Shown here piece after piece: positions 40,255 to 47,935 of a stretch of DNA of 64,000 nucleotides. The DNA comes from Micromonospora pisi (GTDB taxonomy: Bacteria; Actinomycetota; Actinomycetes; Mycobacteriales; Micromonosporaceae), in assembly GCF_003633685.1 (NCBI RefSeq), contig NZ_RBKT01000001.1, positions 4,092,001 to 4,156,000 of the forward strand, written 5' to 3'. The position numbers and the translations under genes are program-made. The notes beneath the pieces were generated by a model. The model searched no databases. It had not been told where the DNA came from and was given only the letters and a program-made list of their open reading frames with translations. Every line of letters starts with the position of its first letter. Position 1 is the first letter of the stretch.

Positions 40255-40833
40255 ATGCTGCTCTCCGACCGTGACCTGGTCACCGAGATCAAGGCGGGCA
40301 CTCTGGGGCTTGAGCCCTTCGAGCCGGCACTGGTGCAACCGTCGAGCATCGACGTACGACTGGACCGGCTCTTCCGGGTGTTCAACAACCATCTCTACAC
40401 CCACATCGACCCGGCCAGCCAACAGGATGACCTGACCTCGGTCGTGGACGTGCCCGACGGCGAGCCGTTCGTGCTGCACCCGGGCGAGTTCGTACTCGCC
40501 TCCACGCTCGAAGTGATCTCACTCGGCGACCAGCTCGCCGGACGGCTGGAGGGCAAGTCGAGCCTGGGTCGGCTGGGCCTGCTCACCCACTCGACCGCCG
40601 GCTTCATCGACCCCGGCTTCTCCGGCCACGTCACGCTGGAACTCTCCAACGTGGCCAACCTGCCGATCACCCTCTGGCCCGGCATGAAGATCGGCCAGCT
40701 CTGCATCTTCCGGCTCTCGTCGCCGGCCGAGCACCCCTACGGCTCCGCCGTGTACGGCTCCCGCTACCAGGGCCAACGCGGCCCTACCCCCAGCCGTTCC
40801 TGGCAACGTTGGCAGACCTGGCCCACCCGCTGA
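40255..40833 (+). CDS. dcd: dCTP deaminase
   Basis: 192 residues, family-typical length. Motifs: [44 protein letters not shown] (active-site region), [15 protein letters not shown], and the C-terminal [15 protein letters not shown] lid. It deaminates dCTP for dTTP synthesis; bifunctional actinobacterial forms also hydrolyse the dUTP product to dUMP, and this sequence fits that type. It is ended by an 18-bp hairpin. Confidence 0.95.
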   Translation: MLLSDRDLVTEIKAGTLGLEPFEPALVQPSSIDVRLDRLFRVFNNHLYTHIDPASQQDDLTSVVDVPDGEPFVLHPGEFVLASTLEVISLGDQLAGRLEGKSSLGRLGLLTHSTAGFIDPGFSGHVTLELSNVANLPITLWPGMKIGQLCIFRLSSPAEHPYGSAVYGSRYQGQRGPTPSRSWQRWQTWPTR

Positions 40834-40848
40834 CCCTCCCTTCGCCCT

Positions 40849-40894
40849 AGGGCAGGTCCGCGCTGACGGAGATCCATCAGCGCGGACCTGCCCT
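40849..40894. terminator. 18-bp terminator hairpin after dcd
   Basis: 40849-40866 (AGGGCAGGTCCGCGCTGA) pairs exactly with 40877-40894. It separates convergent dcd and the NlpC/P60 gene. Confidence 0.85.
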
Positions 40895-40929
40895 GGATCG
40901 GCGGCGCAGGGGAGCGGGGGGGGAGGGGG

Positions 40930-41967
40930 TCAGGTGGGGCGGCCGAAGCTGTGGACGGTTGCGGTGTCGAGGCGCTTCATCTTGACCGGCTCACCGGCCT
41001 GGGAGGCGTGCACCACCCAGCCGTCGCCGACGTACATCCCGACATGGTGCAGGTCGGCGTAGTAGAACACCAGGTCGCCGGGGCGCAGTTCGGCCTGCTT
41101 GACGTACGCGGTGACCCGACGCTGGGCAGCCGCGTTGTGCGGCAGGGTCACGCCCGCCTTCGCCCAGGCGGCGAGCATCAGCCCGGAGCAGTCGTAGGTG
41201 TTCGGACCCGCGGCGCCCCAGACGTACATCTTGCCGATCTGCGCACAGGCGAACTTGACCGCGACGCCGGACGGACCGCCGGGATAACTCGACGGGCAGG
41301 GGGCTGGGCGGAGCGGGCCGCCGCCACCGTTGCCGTAGACCTTCAGCCGCAGCTTCTGCAACCGGTCGATCTCGGTGTCGATCTGCTTCTTCTTCGCGGC
41401 CAGGTCCGCCTCGGTCCGGGTGAGCTGCGCGACCAGGGTGTCCAGTGGTGCCTTCTGGGCCGCGAGCTGCTCCTTGAGGTCGACCACCGCCTGGACATCG
41501 TGCTGCTGACGGCGGGCGAACTGGTCGAGGATGGTGAGCTGGTCGGCGAGCATGGTCGGCGAGTCCGTGGTCAGGATCGCGTTGATCGCGGAGGCGTTGT
41601 CCCCCTTGTACGCCCGGACGGCCATGTTGCTGACCTTGCCCATGGCCTGGTCGATCTGGAGTTGCAGCGGTTGGATCCGCTTGGCCAGCGCGTCTGCCTG
41701 CTTCTTCTTGACGGCCAGGTCCTGGCGGGTCGCGTTGGCCTTCTCGATGGTCGGCTCTAGCTGGTTCCACGCCACGTCGATCTGCTTCTCGATCTCGGTG
41801 ACCGACGGTTCGGCGTGAGCTGCGGTGGCACCGAGCAGAACAGCGGCGACACCGGCTATCGCGGCGAGTACGGAGGTACGGATGGGCCAACGGGTACGCG
41901 ACCGGGTCATGTCCGGGTCGACCAGAGTCGACCGGAGGGACCTCGGCCGCGGGGCATGGCTAGCCAC
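40930..41967 (-). CDS. Secreted NlpC/P60 peptidoglycan hydrolase (copy 1, riboswitch-controlled)
   Basis: 345 residues from GTG 41967, with AAGGAG 11 bases upstream. A signal peptide (VLAAIAGVAAVLLGATAAHA) is followed by a coiled-coil region of about 170 residues rich in Lys, Gln and Asp (EIEKQIDVAW to KKKQIDTEIDRLQKLRLK). The C-terminal C40 domain has catalytic Cys in YDCSGLMLAAW and His in DLHHVGMYVGDGWVVHAS. RipA-like DL-endopeptidase activity on peptidoglycan stems is expected, with the coiled coil as a regulatory arm. A c-di-AMP riboswitch stands upstream. Confidence 0.92.
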   Translation of the reverse strand: MASHAPRPRSLRSTLVDPDMTRSRTRWPIRTSVLAAIAGVAAVLLGATAAHAEPSVTEIEKQIDVAWNQLEPTIEKANATRQDLAVKKKQADALAKRIQPLQLQIDQAMGKVSNMAVRAYKGDNASAINAILTTDSPTMLADQLTILDQFARRQQHDVQAVVDLKEQLAAQKAPLDTLVAQLTRTEADLAAKKKQIDTEIDRLQKLRLKVYGNGGGGPLRPAPCPSSYPGGPSGVAVKFACAQIGKMYVWGAAGPNTYDCSGLMLAAWAKAGVTLPHNAAAQRRVTAYVKQAELRPGDLVFYYADLHHVGMYVGDGWVVHASQAGEPVKMKRLDTATVHSFGRPT

Positions 41968-41989
41968 CGGGGTGGGCGCTCCTTCTTCC

Positions 41990-42165
41990 GGAACCGCCTA
42001 CCGGGTTAGCTGACGGGTTCGGGCGGGAAGAGTGCGCCCTACCGCGAATATTCGCGGATTCACCCCGAGGTGTTGGTTCCCCGGTTCGTCGAAAACGATT
42101 CGGCGGGCCGAGCCGGTGCCACCCGGGCTGGGTGATCTGGTGCCGTCTCGGCGATCTCCCACAGT
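41990..42165 (-). ncRNA. ydaO-type c-di-AMP riboswitch
   Basis: On the minus strand the leader contains, in order, GAACCGGGGAACC (about 42075-42087), GGGGTGAATCC (42056-42066), a GC hairpin around CGCGAATATTCGCG, and CCGTCAGCTAACC (42003-42015), the highly conserved elements of the ydaO-yuaA aptamer. It lies about 25 bases before the start of the NlpC/P60 gene, a usual target of this riboswitch in actinobacteria. The outer boundaries are approximate. Confidence 0.88.
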
Positions 42166-42253
42166 AGGAACGCTGTTATGGCTGTGCAACCCGTGACTGG
42201 AGTTGAACCGTTCCGTATATCAGACAATTACTTAGGGTGTGTCACCGTCGACA

Positions 42254-42303
42254 AAGGAGAGGCCCCTTGCTAACGGCGCCACCGCCAGCAAGGGGCCTGT
42301 CCT
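42254..42303. repeat. Second copy of the palindromic repeat family
   Basis: AAAGGAGAGGCCCCTTGCTAAC (left part, about 42253-42274) and AGCAAGGGGCCTGTCCT (42287-42303) form an imperfect hairpin related in sequence and length to the one at 7617-7643/8951-8977. It lies between the two NlpC/P60 genes, 26 bases from the stop of copy 2, so it may serve as its terminator. Confidence 0.75.
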
Positions 42304-42328
42304 GACAAACTCGGGCAATTGCTGTTAC

Positions 42329-43351
42329 TCAGCCAGGCCGACGGAACCCGGCGACCGGCATCACGTCAATCTTTGTCATCTTCACCGGCTGACCGGATTG
42401 CGGTGCGTGCACCATTAATCCGTTACCGACGTACATGCCGACGTGGTGCAGATCACCGTAGAAGAAGACGAGGTCGCCGGCGCGGGCGTTGGCCCGGCTG
42501 ATCACCTGGCCCTCGTTCCACTGGGCACCCGTGTAGTGGGTGAGCTTCACGCCGGCCTTGCCCCAGGCGTACTGGGTGAGTCCGGAACAGTCGAAGTTGC
42601 TCGGCCCGGTCGCGCCCCAGACGTACATCTTGCCGATCTGCGCGCAGGCGGTCTTGACGGCGGTGCCGGCGGGGCCACCGGGGTACACCGCCGGACACGG
42701 CCCGATCCGCAACGCACCACCGGAGCTGCTCGACCCGTACGCGGTGAGCCGCAGCTTCTCCAGCCGGTTGATCTCGGCGTCGATCGACTTCTGCTTCGCG
42801 GAAAGCTCGGCGTCCTGCTTCTTCTGCTGCGCGACCAGCTCGTCCAGCTTGCGCTTCTCGACGTCGTACTTTTCCTTCGCGGCGGTGACGTCGGCGATCT
42901 GCTCCTGCTGCTCCCGGGCCAGGTGGTCCAGGATCGTCAGCTGATCCGCGAGCTCCGTCGGCGTGCCGCTGGTGAGCAGCGCGTTCAGGTCAGAAGACGG
43001 GCCGCTCTTGTAGTAGCGCGAGGCGAGATCGCCAACCCGGTCCAGCGCCAGGTCGGCATGGAGAGCCAACGGCTGGATCTTCTTCTGCAGCTCGGACGAC
43101 TTCTTCTGGTTCGACAACAGCTGGCTGTGCACCTTGTTGTACTGCTCGATGGTCGGCTCGAGCTGAACCCACTGGGCGTCGATCTGCTTCTCGATCTCCT
43201 CGACCGAGGGGGCAGCCTGCGCCTGCGTCGTCGGCAGCAACCCACCCAGGATCACTGCCGCAAGGGCGAGCATTTGGTAGGCCCGGCGGCGGTTACCGCC
43301 GCGCGGATGCTCATGCATCATCGAATGGCGATGGGAGGGCACGCGTGCCAC
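42329..43351 (-). CDS. Secreted NlpC/P60 peptidoglycan hydrolase (copy 2)
   Basis: About 340 residues from GTG 43351 (GGAG 9 bases upstream; nearby GTG and ATG codons at 43357, 43342 and 43321 are alternatives). Signal segment MLALAAVILGGLLPTTQAQA, coiled coil of about 170 residues, and C40 domain with FDCSGLTQYAWGKAG and DLHHVGMYVGNGLMVHAP. Paralogous to copy 1 along the whole length. Its own leader (43352-43460) lacks the ydaO elements seen before copy 1, so regulation has diverged. Confidence 0.92.
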   Translation of the reverse strand: MARVPSHRHSMMHEHPRGGNRRRAYQMLALAAVILGGLLPTTQAQAAPSVEEIEKQIDAQWVQLEPTIEQYNKVHSQLLSNQKKSSELQKKIQPLALHADLALDRVGDLASRYYKSGPSSDLNALLTSGTPTELADQLTILDHLAREQQEQIADVTAAKEKYDVEKRKLDELVAQQKKQDAELSAKQKSIDAEINRLEKLRLTAYGSSSSGGALRIGPCPAVYPGGPAGTAVKTACAQIGKMYVWGATGPSNFDCSGLTQYAWGKAGVKLTHYTGAQWNEGQVISRANARAGDLVFFYGDLHHVGMYVGNGLMVHAPQSGQPVKMTKIDVMPVAGFRRPG

Positions 43352-43491
43352 CGGCACCGACTCCTTCGATACCGACCACCGGGTGCCGCCCGAGGGGATT
43401 TGGGCGCCGACGTCCCACAGCGGTCGGTGCCCCACATTAGGGAAGGATCGGGCGCGAATCAAGGGCGGCGGAAGAATACTCCTCGCTGTAT

Positions 43492-44574
43492 TCAGACCGG
43501 CGCAATCGGTTGCGACACAACGGCATCGAAAGACCTACCAACGACCGCAGTCAATACATCATCGAGGGTCACCACACCGAGCGGGATACGGCCGTCACCC
43601 ACCAGCACCATATGACGACGCTCACGACGCATCGACAACAATAGGTCGGCAAGCGTACGGTCCGGCGGCACCACCGCGAGCGGCCGGAGCACCTCGGCCG
43701 GGACAGGCGCCCGACGCGCCGCCCCGGCGTACCCGAGCACGTCCTTGACGTGCACAAAACCGAGCACCCGACGGCTGCTCCGCTGCACCACCGGGAAACG
43801 CGACCGCCCGGTCCGCGTCGCCAGCACCTCCAGCGACGCCGGGGACACGTCCTCGGCCACCGTGGTCACCGTCGACCACGGTCGCAGCGCGTCGGCGGCG
43901 GTACGCCGGCTCAGCGCGAGCGCACCGGTGATTCGGGCGTGCTCCACCGGATCCAACAACCCCTCGGTCCGGGCCTGCGCCACCAGCCCGGCCAACTCCT
44001 CCGCGGTGAACACCGTCTTCACCGCGTCCGCGGCCTCGATCCCCCACAACCGCAGCACCAGCCGGGACGCCCACTTCATCGCCAGCAGCAACGGCTTCGT
44101 CGCCACACAGAAGGCAAGCATCGCCGGGCCGAGCCAGAGCGCCGCCCGCTCCGGACCGGCGAGGGTGATGTTCTTCGGCACCATCTCGCCGACCACCGTG
44201 TGCAGGAAGACCACCACGCCGAGGGCGAGGACGAACGCCAGCGGATGTACGGCCGCCGCCGGCACCCCCACCGCGTGGAACGGGCCCTCCACCAGATGCG
44301 CCAGGGCCGGCTCGGCGATCGCACCGAGGCCCAACGAGCAGATGGTGATGCCGAGTTGCGCCCCCGCGATCATCAGGGGGATCTGGTTCATCGCCGAGAG
44401 CGCGAAGCGGGCCCGTTTCGTCACCGCCGCCATCGGCTCGATCACCGTACGCCGGGACGCGATCAGCGCGAACTCGCTGCCCACGAAGAAGCCGTTGCCG
44501 AGCAGGAGTACGAGCGCGACGAGCAGTTCGGTCACCCCGACCACCCCGTACGACAGCGGCTCACGGCACCTCAC
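43492..44574 (-). CDS. CNNM/CBS-domain membrane protein (HlyC/CorC family), copy 2
   Basis: 360 residues. The DUF21/CNNM transmembrane domain (LLLGNGFFVGSEFALIASRR, IAGAQLGITICSLGLGAIAE, HTVVGEMVPKNITLAGPERA) is followed by a CBS pair (RPWSTVTTVAEDVS to LGVVTLDDVLTAVVG). The C-terminal CorC-HlyC domain is missing, so this copy is shorter than its partner. The family acts in divalent cation (Mg/Co) export or tolerance. Its start overlaps the end of the upstream paralogue by 14 bases, so the two may assemble as a heterodimer. Confidence 0.88.
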   Translation of the reverse strand: MRCREPLSYGVVGVTELLVALVLLLGNGFFVGSEFALIASRRTVIEPMAAVTKRARFALSAMNQIPLMIAGAQLGITICSLGLGAIAEPALAHLVEGPFHAVGVPAAAVHPLAFVLALGVVVFLHTVVGEMVPKNITLAGPERAALWLGPAMLAFCVATKPLLLAMKWASRLVLRLWGIEAADAVKTVFTAEELAGLVAQARTEGLLDPVEHARITGALALSRRTAADALRPWSTVTTVAEDVSPASLEVLATRTGRSRFPVVQRSSRRVLGFVHVKDVLGYAGAARRAPVPAEVLRPLAVVPPDRTLADLLLSMRRERRHMVLVGDGRIPLGVVTLDDVLTAVVGRSFDAVVSQPIAPV

Positions 44575-45886
44575 CCGGCTCTGGCGGGCGGAGCACCCGG
44601 ACCTGCTCGATCCGGTGCCGGTCCACCTCGACCACGGTGAACTCGTACCCCTGCTCGAGCACCGTCTCGCCGGCGACCGGGATGTGCCCCAGTCGAGCCA
44701 GCAGGAAACCCGCCAGGGTCTCGTACGGGCCGTCGGGCAACCGGAAGCCGATCTGCTCGACCAGTTCGTCGGCGCGGAGCACCCCGTCGGTCAGGACGGT
44801 GCGCTCACCCTCGGGCACGGTCAGTTCGAATCGTGCGTCCTCCAGCGCGACCGCCGGGTCGAACTCGTCGGCGATCTCCCCGACCAGTTCCTCCACCAGG
44901 TCCTCGACGGTCACCACACCGTCGGTCCCGCCGTACTCGTCGACCACGATGGCCAGGTCGGCGTCGGCCGCCCGCAACGCGGCGAGCACGTTGTCCAGAT
45001 CGAGGCTCTCCGGTACGTACACCGGCTCGCGGGCCACCGACGCAACGGTCGTCCCGGCCCTGCGGTCCAGCGGTACGCCGAGCGCGTCCGGCACCCCGGC
45101 CACCCCGGTGACCAGGTCGAGCGTCTCCTCGTACACCGGGAAGCGGGTCCGCCCGGTGCGTTGGGCAAGGGCGAGCAGTTCGGCCACGGAGTCACCGGCC
45201 CGCAGTGCGACCACATCAACCCGGGGGGTCATCGCCTCGGCGGCCCGTTTGCCGCCGAACCGGATGGTCCGGCGCAGCAGCATCGCCGTCTCCGGCGACA
45301 GTGCCCCGGCCCGTGCCGAGATGACGGCGAGCAGCCCCAGTTCCTCGGCCGATCGGGCGCTGGCGAGTTCCTCCTGCGGCTCCACACCGAGCCTGCGGAC
45401 CAGCCAGTTGGCGGAGTTGTTCAGCCCCCGGATCAGCCACTTGAAGACGATGCTGAACGTACGCATCGGACCGGCCGTGGCCAGCGCCGCCGGCAGCGGC
45501 CGGGCCAGGGCGGCGTTCTTCGGCACCAGTTCGCCGAAGAGCATCGACAGGAGGGTGGCCAGCACCAGCGCCAGCAGCGGGGTGACCAGCCCGGTGGATG
45601 GCCCGATGACCGGTCGGAGCAGCGGACCGAAGAGCTTTGCCAACGCCGGCTCAGCGAGGTAACCGGTCAGCAGAGCGGTGATGGTGATGCCGAGTTGCGC
45701 GCCGGAAAGCTGGAAGGAGAGTTCCCGCAGCGCCTTGCGGACCGTACCGGCGCGGCGGTCACCGGCGGCGGCACGCTGGTCGATCTCCGGCCGGTCGACC
45801 GTCACGAGGGCGAATTCAGCCACCACGAAGAAGGCGTTGCCGGCGGTCAGCAGCACGAAGGCGACCAGCGGCAGGAGGGTGGTCAA
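44561..45886 (-). CDS. CNNM/CBS-domain membrane protein (HlyC/CorC family), copy 1
   Basis: 441 residues from TTG 45886, the only start at the family boundary. The complete architecture is present: CNNM domain (AGNAFFVVAEFALVTVDRPE, LSGAQLGITITALLTGYLAE, MLFGELVPKNAALARPLP), CBS pair (MTPRVDVVALRAGDS to IVVDEYGGTDGVVTVEDLVE), and C-terminal transporter-associated domain ending RIEQVRVLRPPEPGEVP. Likely role in cation efflux at the membrane. First gene of a two-gene operon. Confidence 0.88.
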   Translation of the reverse strand: MTTLLPLVAFVLLTAGNAFFVVAEFALVTVDRPEIDQRAAAGDRRAGTVRKALRELSFQLSGAQLGITITALLTGYLAEPALAKLFGPLLRPVIGPSTGLVTPLLALVLATLLSMLFGELVPKNAALARPLPAALATAGPMRTFSIVFKWLIRGLNNSANWLVRRLGVEPQEELASARSAEELGLLAVISARAGALSPETAMLLRRTIRFGGKRAAEAMTPRVDVVALRAGDSVAELLALAQRTGRTRFPVYEETLDLVTGVAGVPDALGVPLDRRAGTTVASVAREPVYVPESLDLDNVLAALRAADADLAIVVDEYGGTDGVVTVEDLVEELVGEIADEFDPAVALEDARFELTVPEGERTVLTDGVLRADELVEQIGFRLPDGPYETLAGFLLARLGHIPVAGETVLEQGYEFTVVEVDRHRIEQVRVLRPPEPGEVP

Positions 45887-46040
45887 CAGTGCGCTCTCGA
45901 TGATCGGCTCACCTCGGCGCCGATTGTTCCACGACTATGCGCGTCGGCACGAGTACCGATTCACCGTACGGATTTGTTTTGTCAACCGCCGATTCACCTG
46001 ACCGACGGACGGTCAGCGCTGCGGCGGTCAGCGCGGCGGC

Positions 46041-46685
46041 TCAGCTGCCGAGGTAGCGGAGCACGGCCAGCACCCGCCGGCTGTAACCGGTGGTCTGTGA
46101 CAACCCCAGCTTGTCGAAGATCGCGTTCACGTGTTTCTCCACCGCGCTCTGCGACACGTGCAGGTGGCCGGCGATGGTGGCGTTGGTCTGTCCCTGCGCC
46201 ATCTGGTCGAGCACCGTGCGCTCCCGCTCGGTGAGCCGCCCCAACGAGTCGGTGTGGGACGTACGCGCCAGCAACTGCCGTACCACCTCCGGGTCGAAGG
46301 CGGTGCCGCCGGAGCCGACCCGGGACAGCGCGTCGAGGAACTCCCCCACCTCCACCACGCGGTCCTTCAACAGGTAACCCACCCCGTCGGTACGGCCACC
46401 GAGCAACTCGACCGCGTACCGCTTCTCCACGTACTGCGACAGGACCAGTACGCCGACGTCCGGCCAGCGGCGGCGGATCTCCAGCGCCCCGCGCAGCCCC
46501 TCGTCGGTGTGGGTGGGCGGCATCCGTACGTCCGCGACCACCACGTCCGGTGGCTCGGCCTCGACCGCCGCCACCAGCGCAACCGCGTCCCCGACCGCGG
46601 CCACCACCTCGTGCCCCTCGTCGACCAGGAGCCGGACCAGGCCCTCGCGCAGCAGGGTCGAATCCTCGGCCAGGATCACCCGCAC
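46041..46685 (-). CDS. NarL/LuxR-family response regulator
   Basis: 214 residues. The receiver domain begins MRVILAEDSTLLREGLVRLL; the phosphoacceptor Asp is in VVVADVRMPP and the conserved Lys in GYLLKDRV. The C-terminal HTH reads LTERERTVLDQMAQGQTNAT followed by IAGHLHVSQSAVEKHVNAIF. It overlaps the histidine kinase gene by 10 bases and is its partner. Target genes are unknown. Confidence 0.93.
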   Translation of the reverse strand: MRVILAEDSTLLREGLVRLLVDEGHEVVAAVGDAVALVAAVEAEPPDVVVADVRMPPTHTDEGLRGALEIRRRWPDVGVLVLSQYVEKRYAVELLGGRTDGVGYLLKDRVVEVGEFLDALSRVGSGGTAFDPEVVRQLLARTSHTDSLGRLTERERTVLDQMAQGQTNATIAGHLHVSQSAVEKHVNAIFDKLGLSQTTGYSRRVLAVLRYLGS

Positions 46686-47881
46686 GGGAACTCCGCGACG
46701 ATCGTCGTCGGTCCGCCGACTGGGCTGTCGACCCGGAACGTCCCGTCCAACGCCGCCACCCGGCGGGCCAGCCCGGCAAGGCCGCTGCCGGCCGGATCCG
46801 CCCCGCCGATCCCGTCATCGTCGATCGCCACCACGACCGCATTCTGCCCCGGTGCGACGTCGACCACGACCCGGCCTGCCCGGGCGTGCTTCGCCGCGTT
46901 CGTCACCGCCTCCGAGACCACAAAGTAGGCGGCGGTCCGCACCCGGGCCGGTGGCTGCTCGACCAGGCGGTAATGGACGGTGACCGGCATCCCGGCCCGG
47001 TCGGCGACCCGGGCCAACGCCTCGTCCAGGCCGAGGTTGTCCAAGGCGGTCGGATAGACCCGCCAGGCGACCTCACGGAGGTCGTCCAGGGCCGACCTGG
47101 ACTCCTCGTGGGCCTGGCGGAGCAGCTCGCCGGCACGTTCGGGGTCGGCGCTGCGCCGCGCCCGGCCGAGCAACATGCCGAGTGCGACCAGCCGTTGTTG
47201 CAGGCCGTCGTGCAGGTCCCGCTCGATCCGGCGGCGTTCGGCGTCGACCGCCTCGACGATCCCGGCCCTGCTCACCGCCAGCTCGCTGATCCGCCGCTCC
47301 AGCAACTCCCGGTCGCTCGGCCCGAAGAAGAGCCGCCCCAGCCGGCGGTCGAGCGCGGCCATCCCGAGCAGGCCCTGTGCGACCAGGAAGAGACCGATCA
47401 GGCCGAGGACGAGTTGCCCGGCGAAGAGCAGGGGACCGCTCTGACCGGCGACCCATTCGGCGAGCCAGACCAGCCCGGCCACCGCGCCGTACGCGAAGAT
47501 CAGGAGTACGGCGCCACCGAGCAGGCCGACCGCCCAGCGCAGGCAGAGGTACTCCACCGCCCGCCGGCCGGTGTAGTCGGCGGAGTTGACGCTGTTGAGG
47601 AAAGCAGCCAACCGCCACCGCTCCACCTCGGCGAGATGCCGGGCACCGGCCTGGATCTCACGGATCGCCGAACGCCGAGCCCCCGGGTGCGGCCAGACCG
47701 GCACCAGGATCAGCCCGGACCAGAGCAGGTACGTCAGGTCCACCACCGCGGTCACCGTGCCGAGCAGGACCCCGACAACCAGCCGTACGGCCCGCCCGAG
47801 CAGACGTACGCCCACACCGGCCGCGCCGTGTGCCGTCCTGACCTGCTCCACGTCGACGACGCTACCGTTGCGGTCCACCAC
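46676..47881 (-). CDS. NarL-type sensor histidine kinase
   Basis: 401 residues. Membrane segments lie within residues about 20-65 and 115-175 with a DUF-type sensor region and no large extracellular domain. The HisKA_3 phosphoacceptor is in RRIERDLHDGLQQRLVALG. The HATPase domain has VSEAVTNAAKHA (N box) and AIDDDGIGGADPAGSGLAGL (G box). It phosphorylates the coupled regulator. The signal is unknown; CrgA, sortase and cell-wall genes lie further downstream on the map but are not in this operon. Confidence 0.92.
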   Translation of the reverse strand: MVDRNGSVVDVEQVRTAHGAAGVGVRLLGRAVRLVVGVLLGTVTAVVDLTYLLWSGLILVPVWPHPGARRSAIREIQAGARHLAEVERWRLAAFLNSVNSADYTGRRAVEYLCLRWAVGLLGGAVLLIFAYGAVAGLVWLAEWVAGQSGPLLFAGQLVLGLIGLFLVAQGLLGMAALDRRLGRLFFGPSDRELLERRISELAVSRAGIVEAVDAERRRIERDLHDGLQQRLVALGMLLGRARRSADPERAGELLRQAHEESRSALDDLREVAWRVYPTALDNLGLDEALARVADRAGMPVTVHYRLVEQPPARVRTAAYFVVSEAVTNAAKHARAGRVVVDVAPGQNAVVVAIDDDGIGGADPAGSGLAGLARRVAALDGTFRVDSPVGGPTTIVAEFPCG

Positions 47882-47935
47882 AGTCCGTACGCTGTGGCGC
47901 GCCCCAGCGCCGGGCCGGGGCGCGCTCCGGCCGGG

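Noticed and set aside
43352-43460. Second ydaO riboswitch before NlpC/P60 copy 2
   Set aside because: The GGGGTGAATCC and GTCAGCTAACC elements are absent, so I did not call it.
43745-46234. 829-codon open frame on the plus strand
   Set aside because: Shadow of the two CNNM/CBS genes; no recognisable domain.
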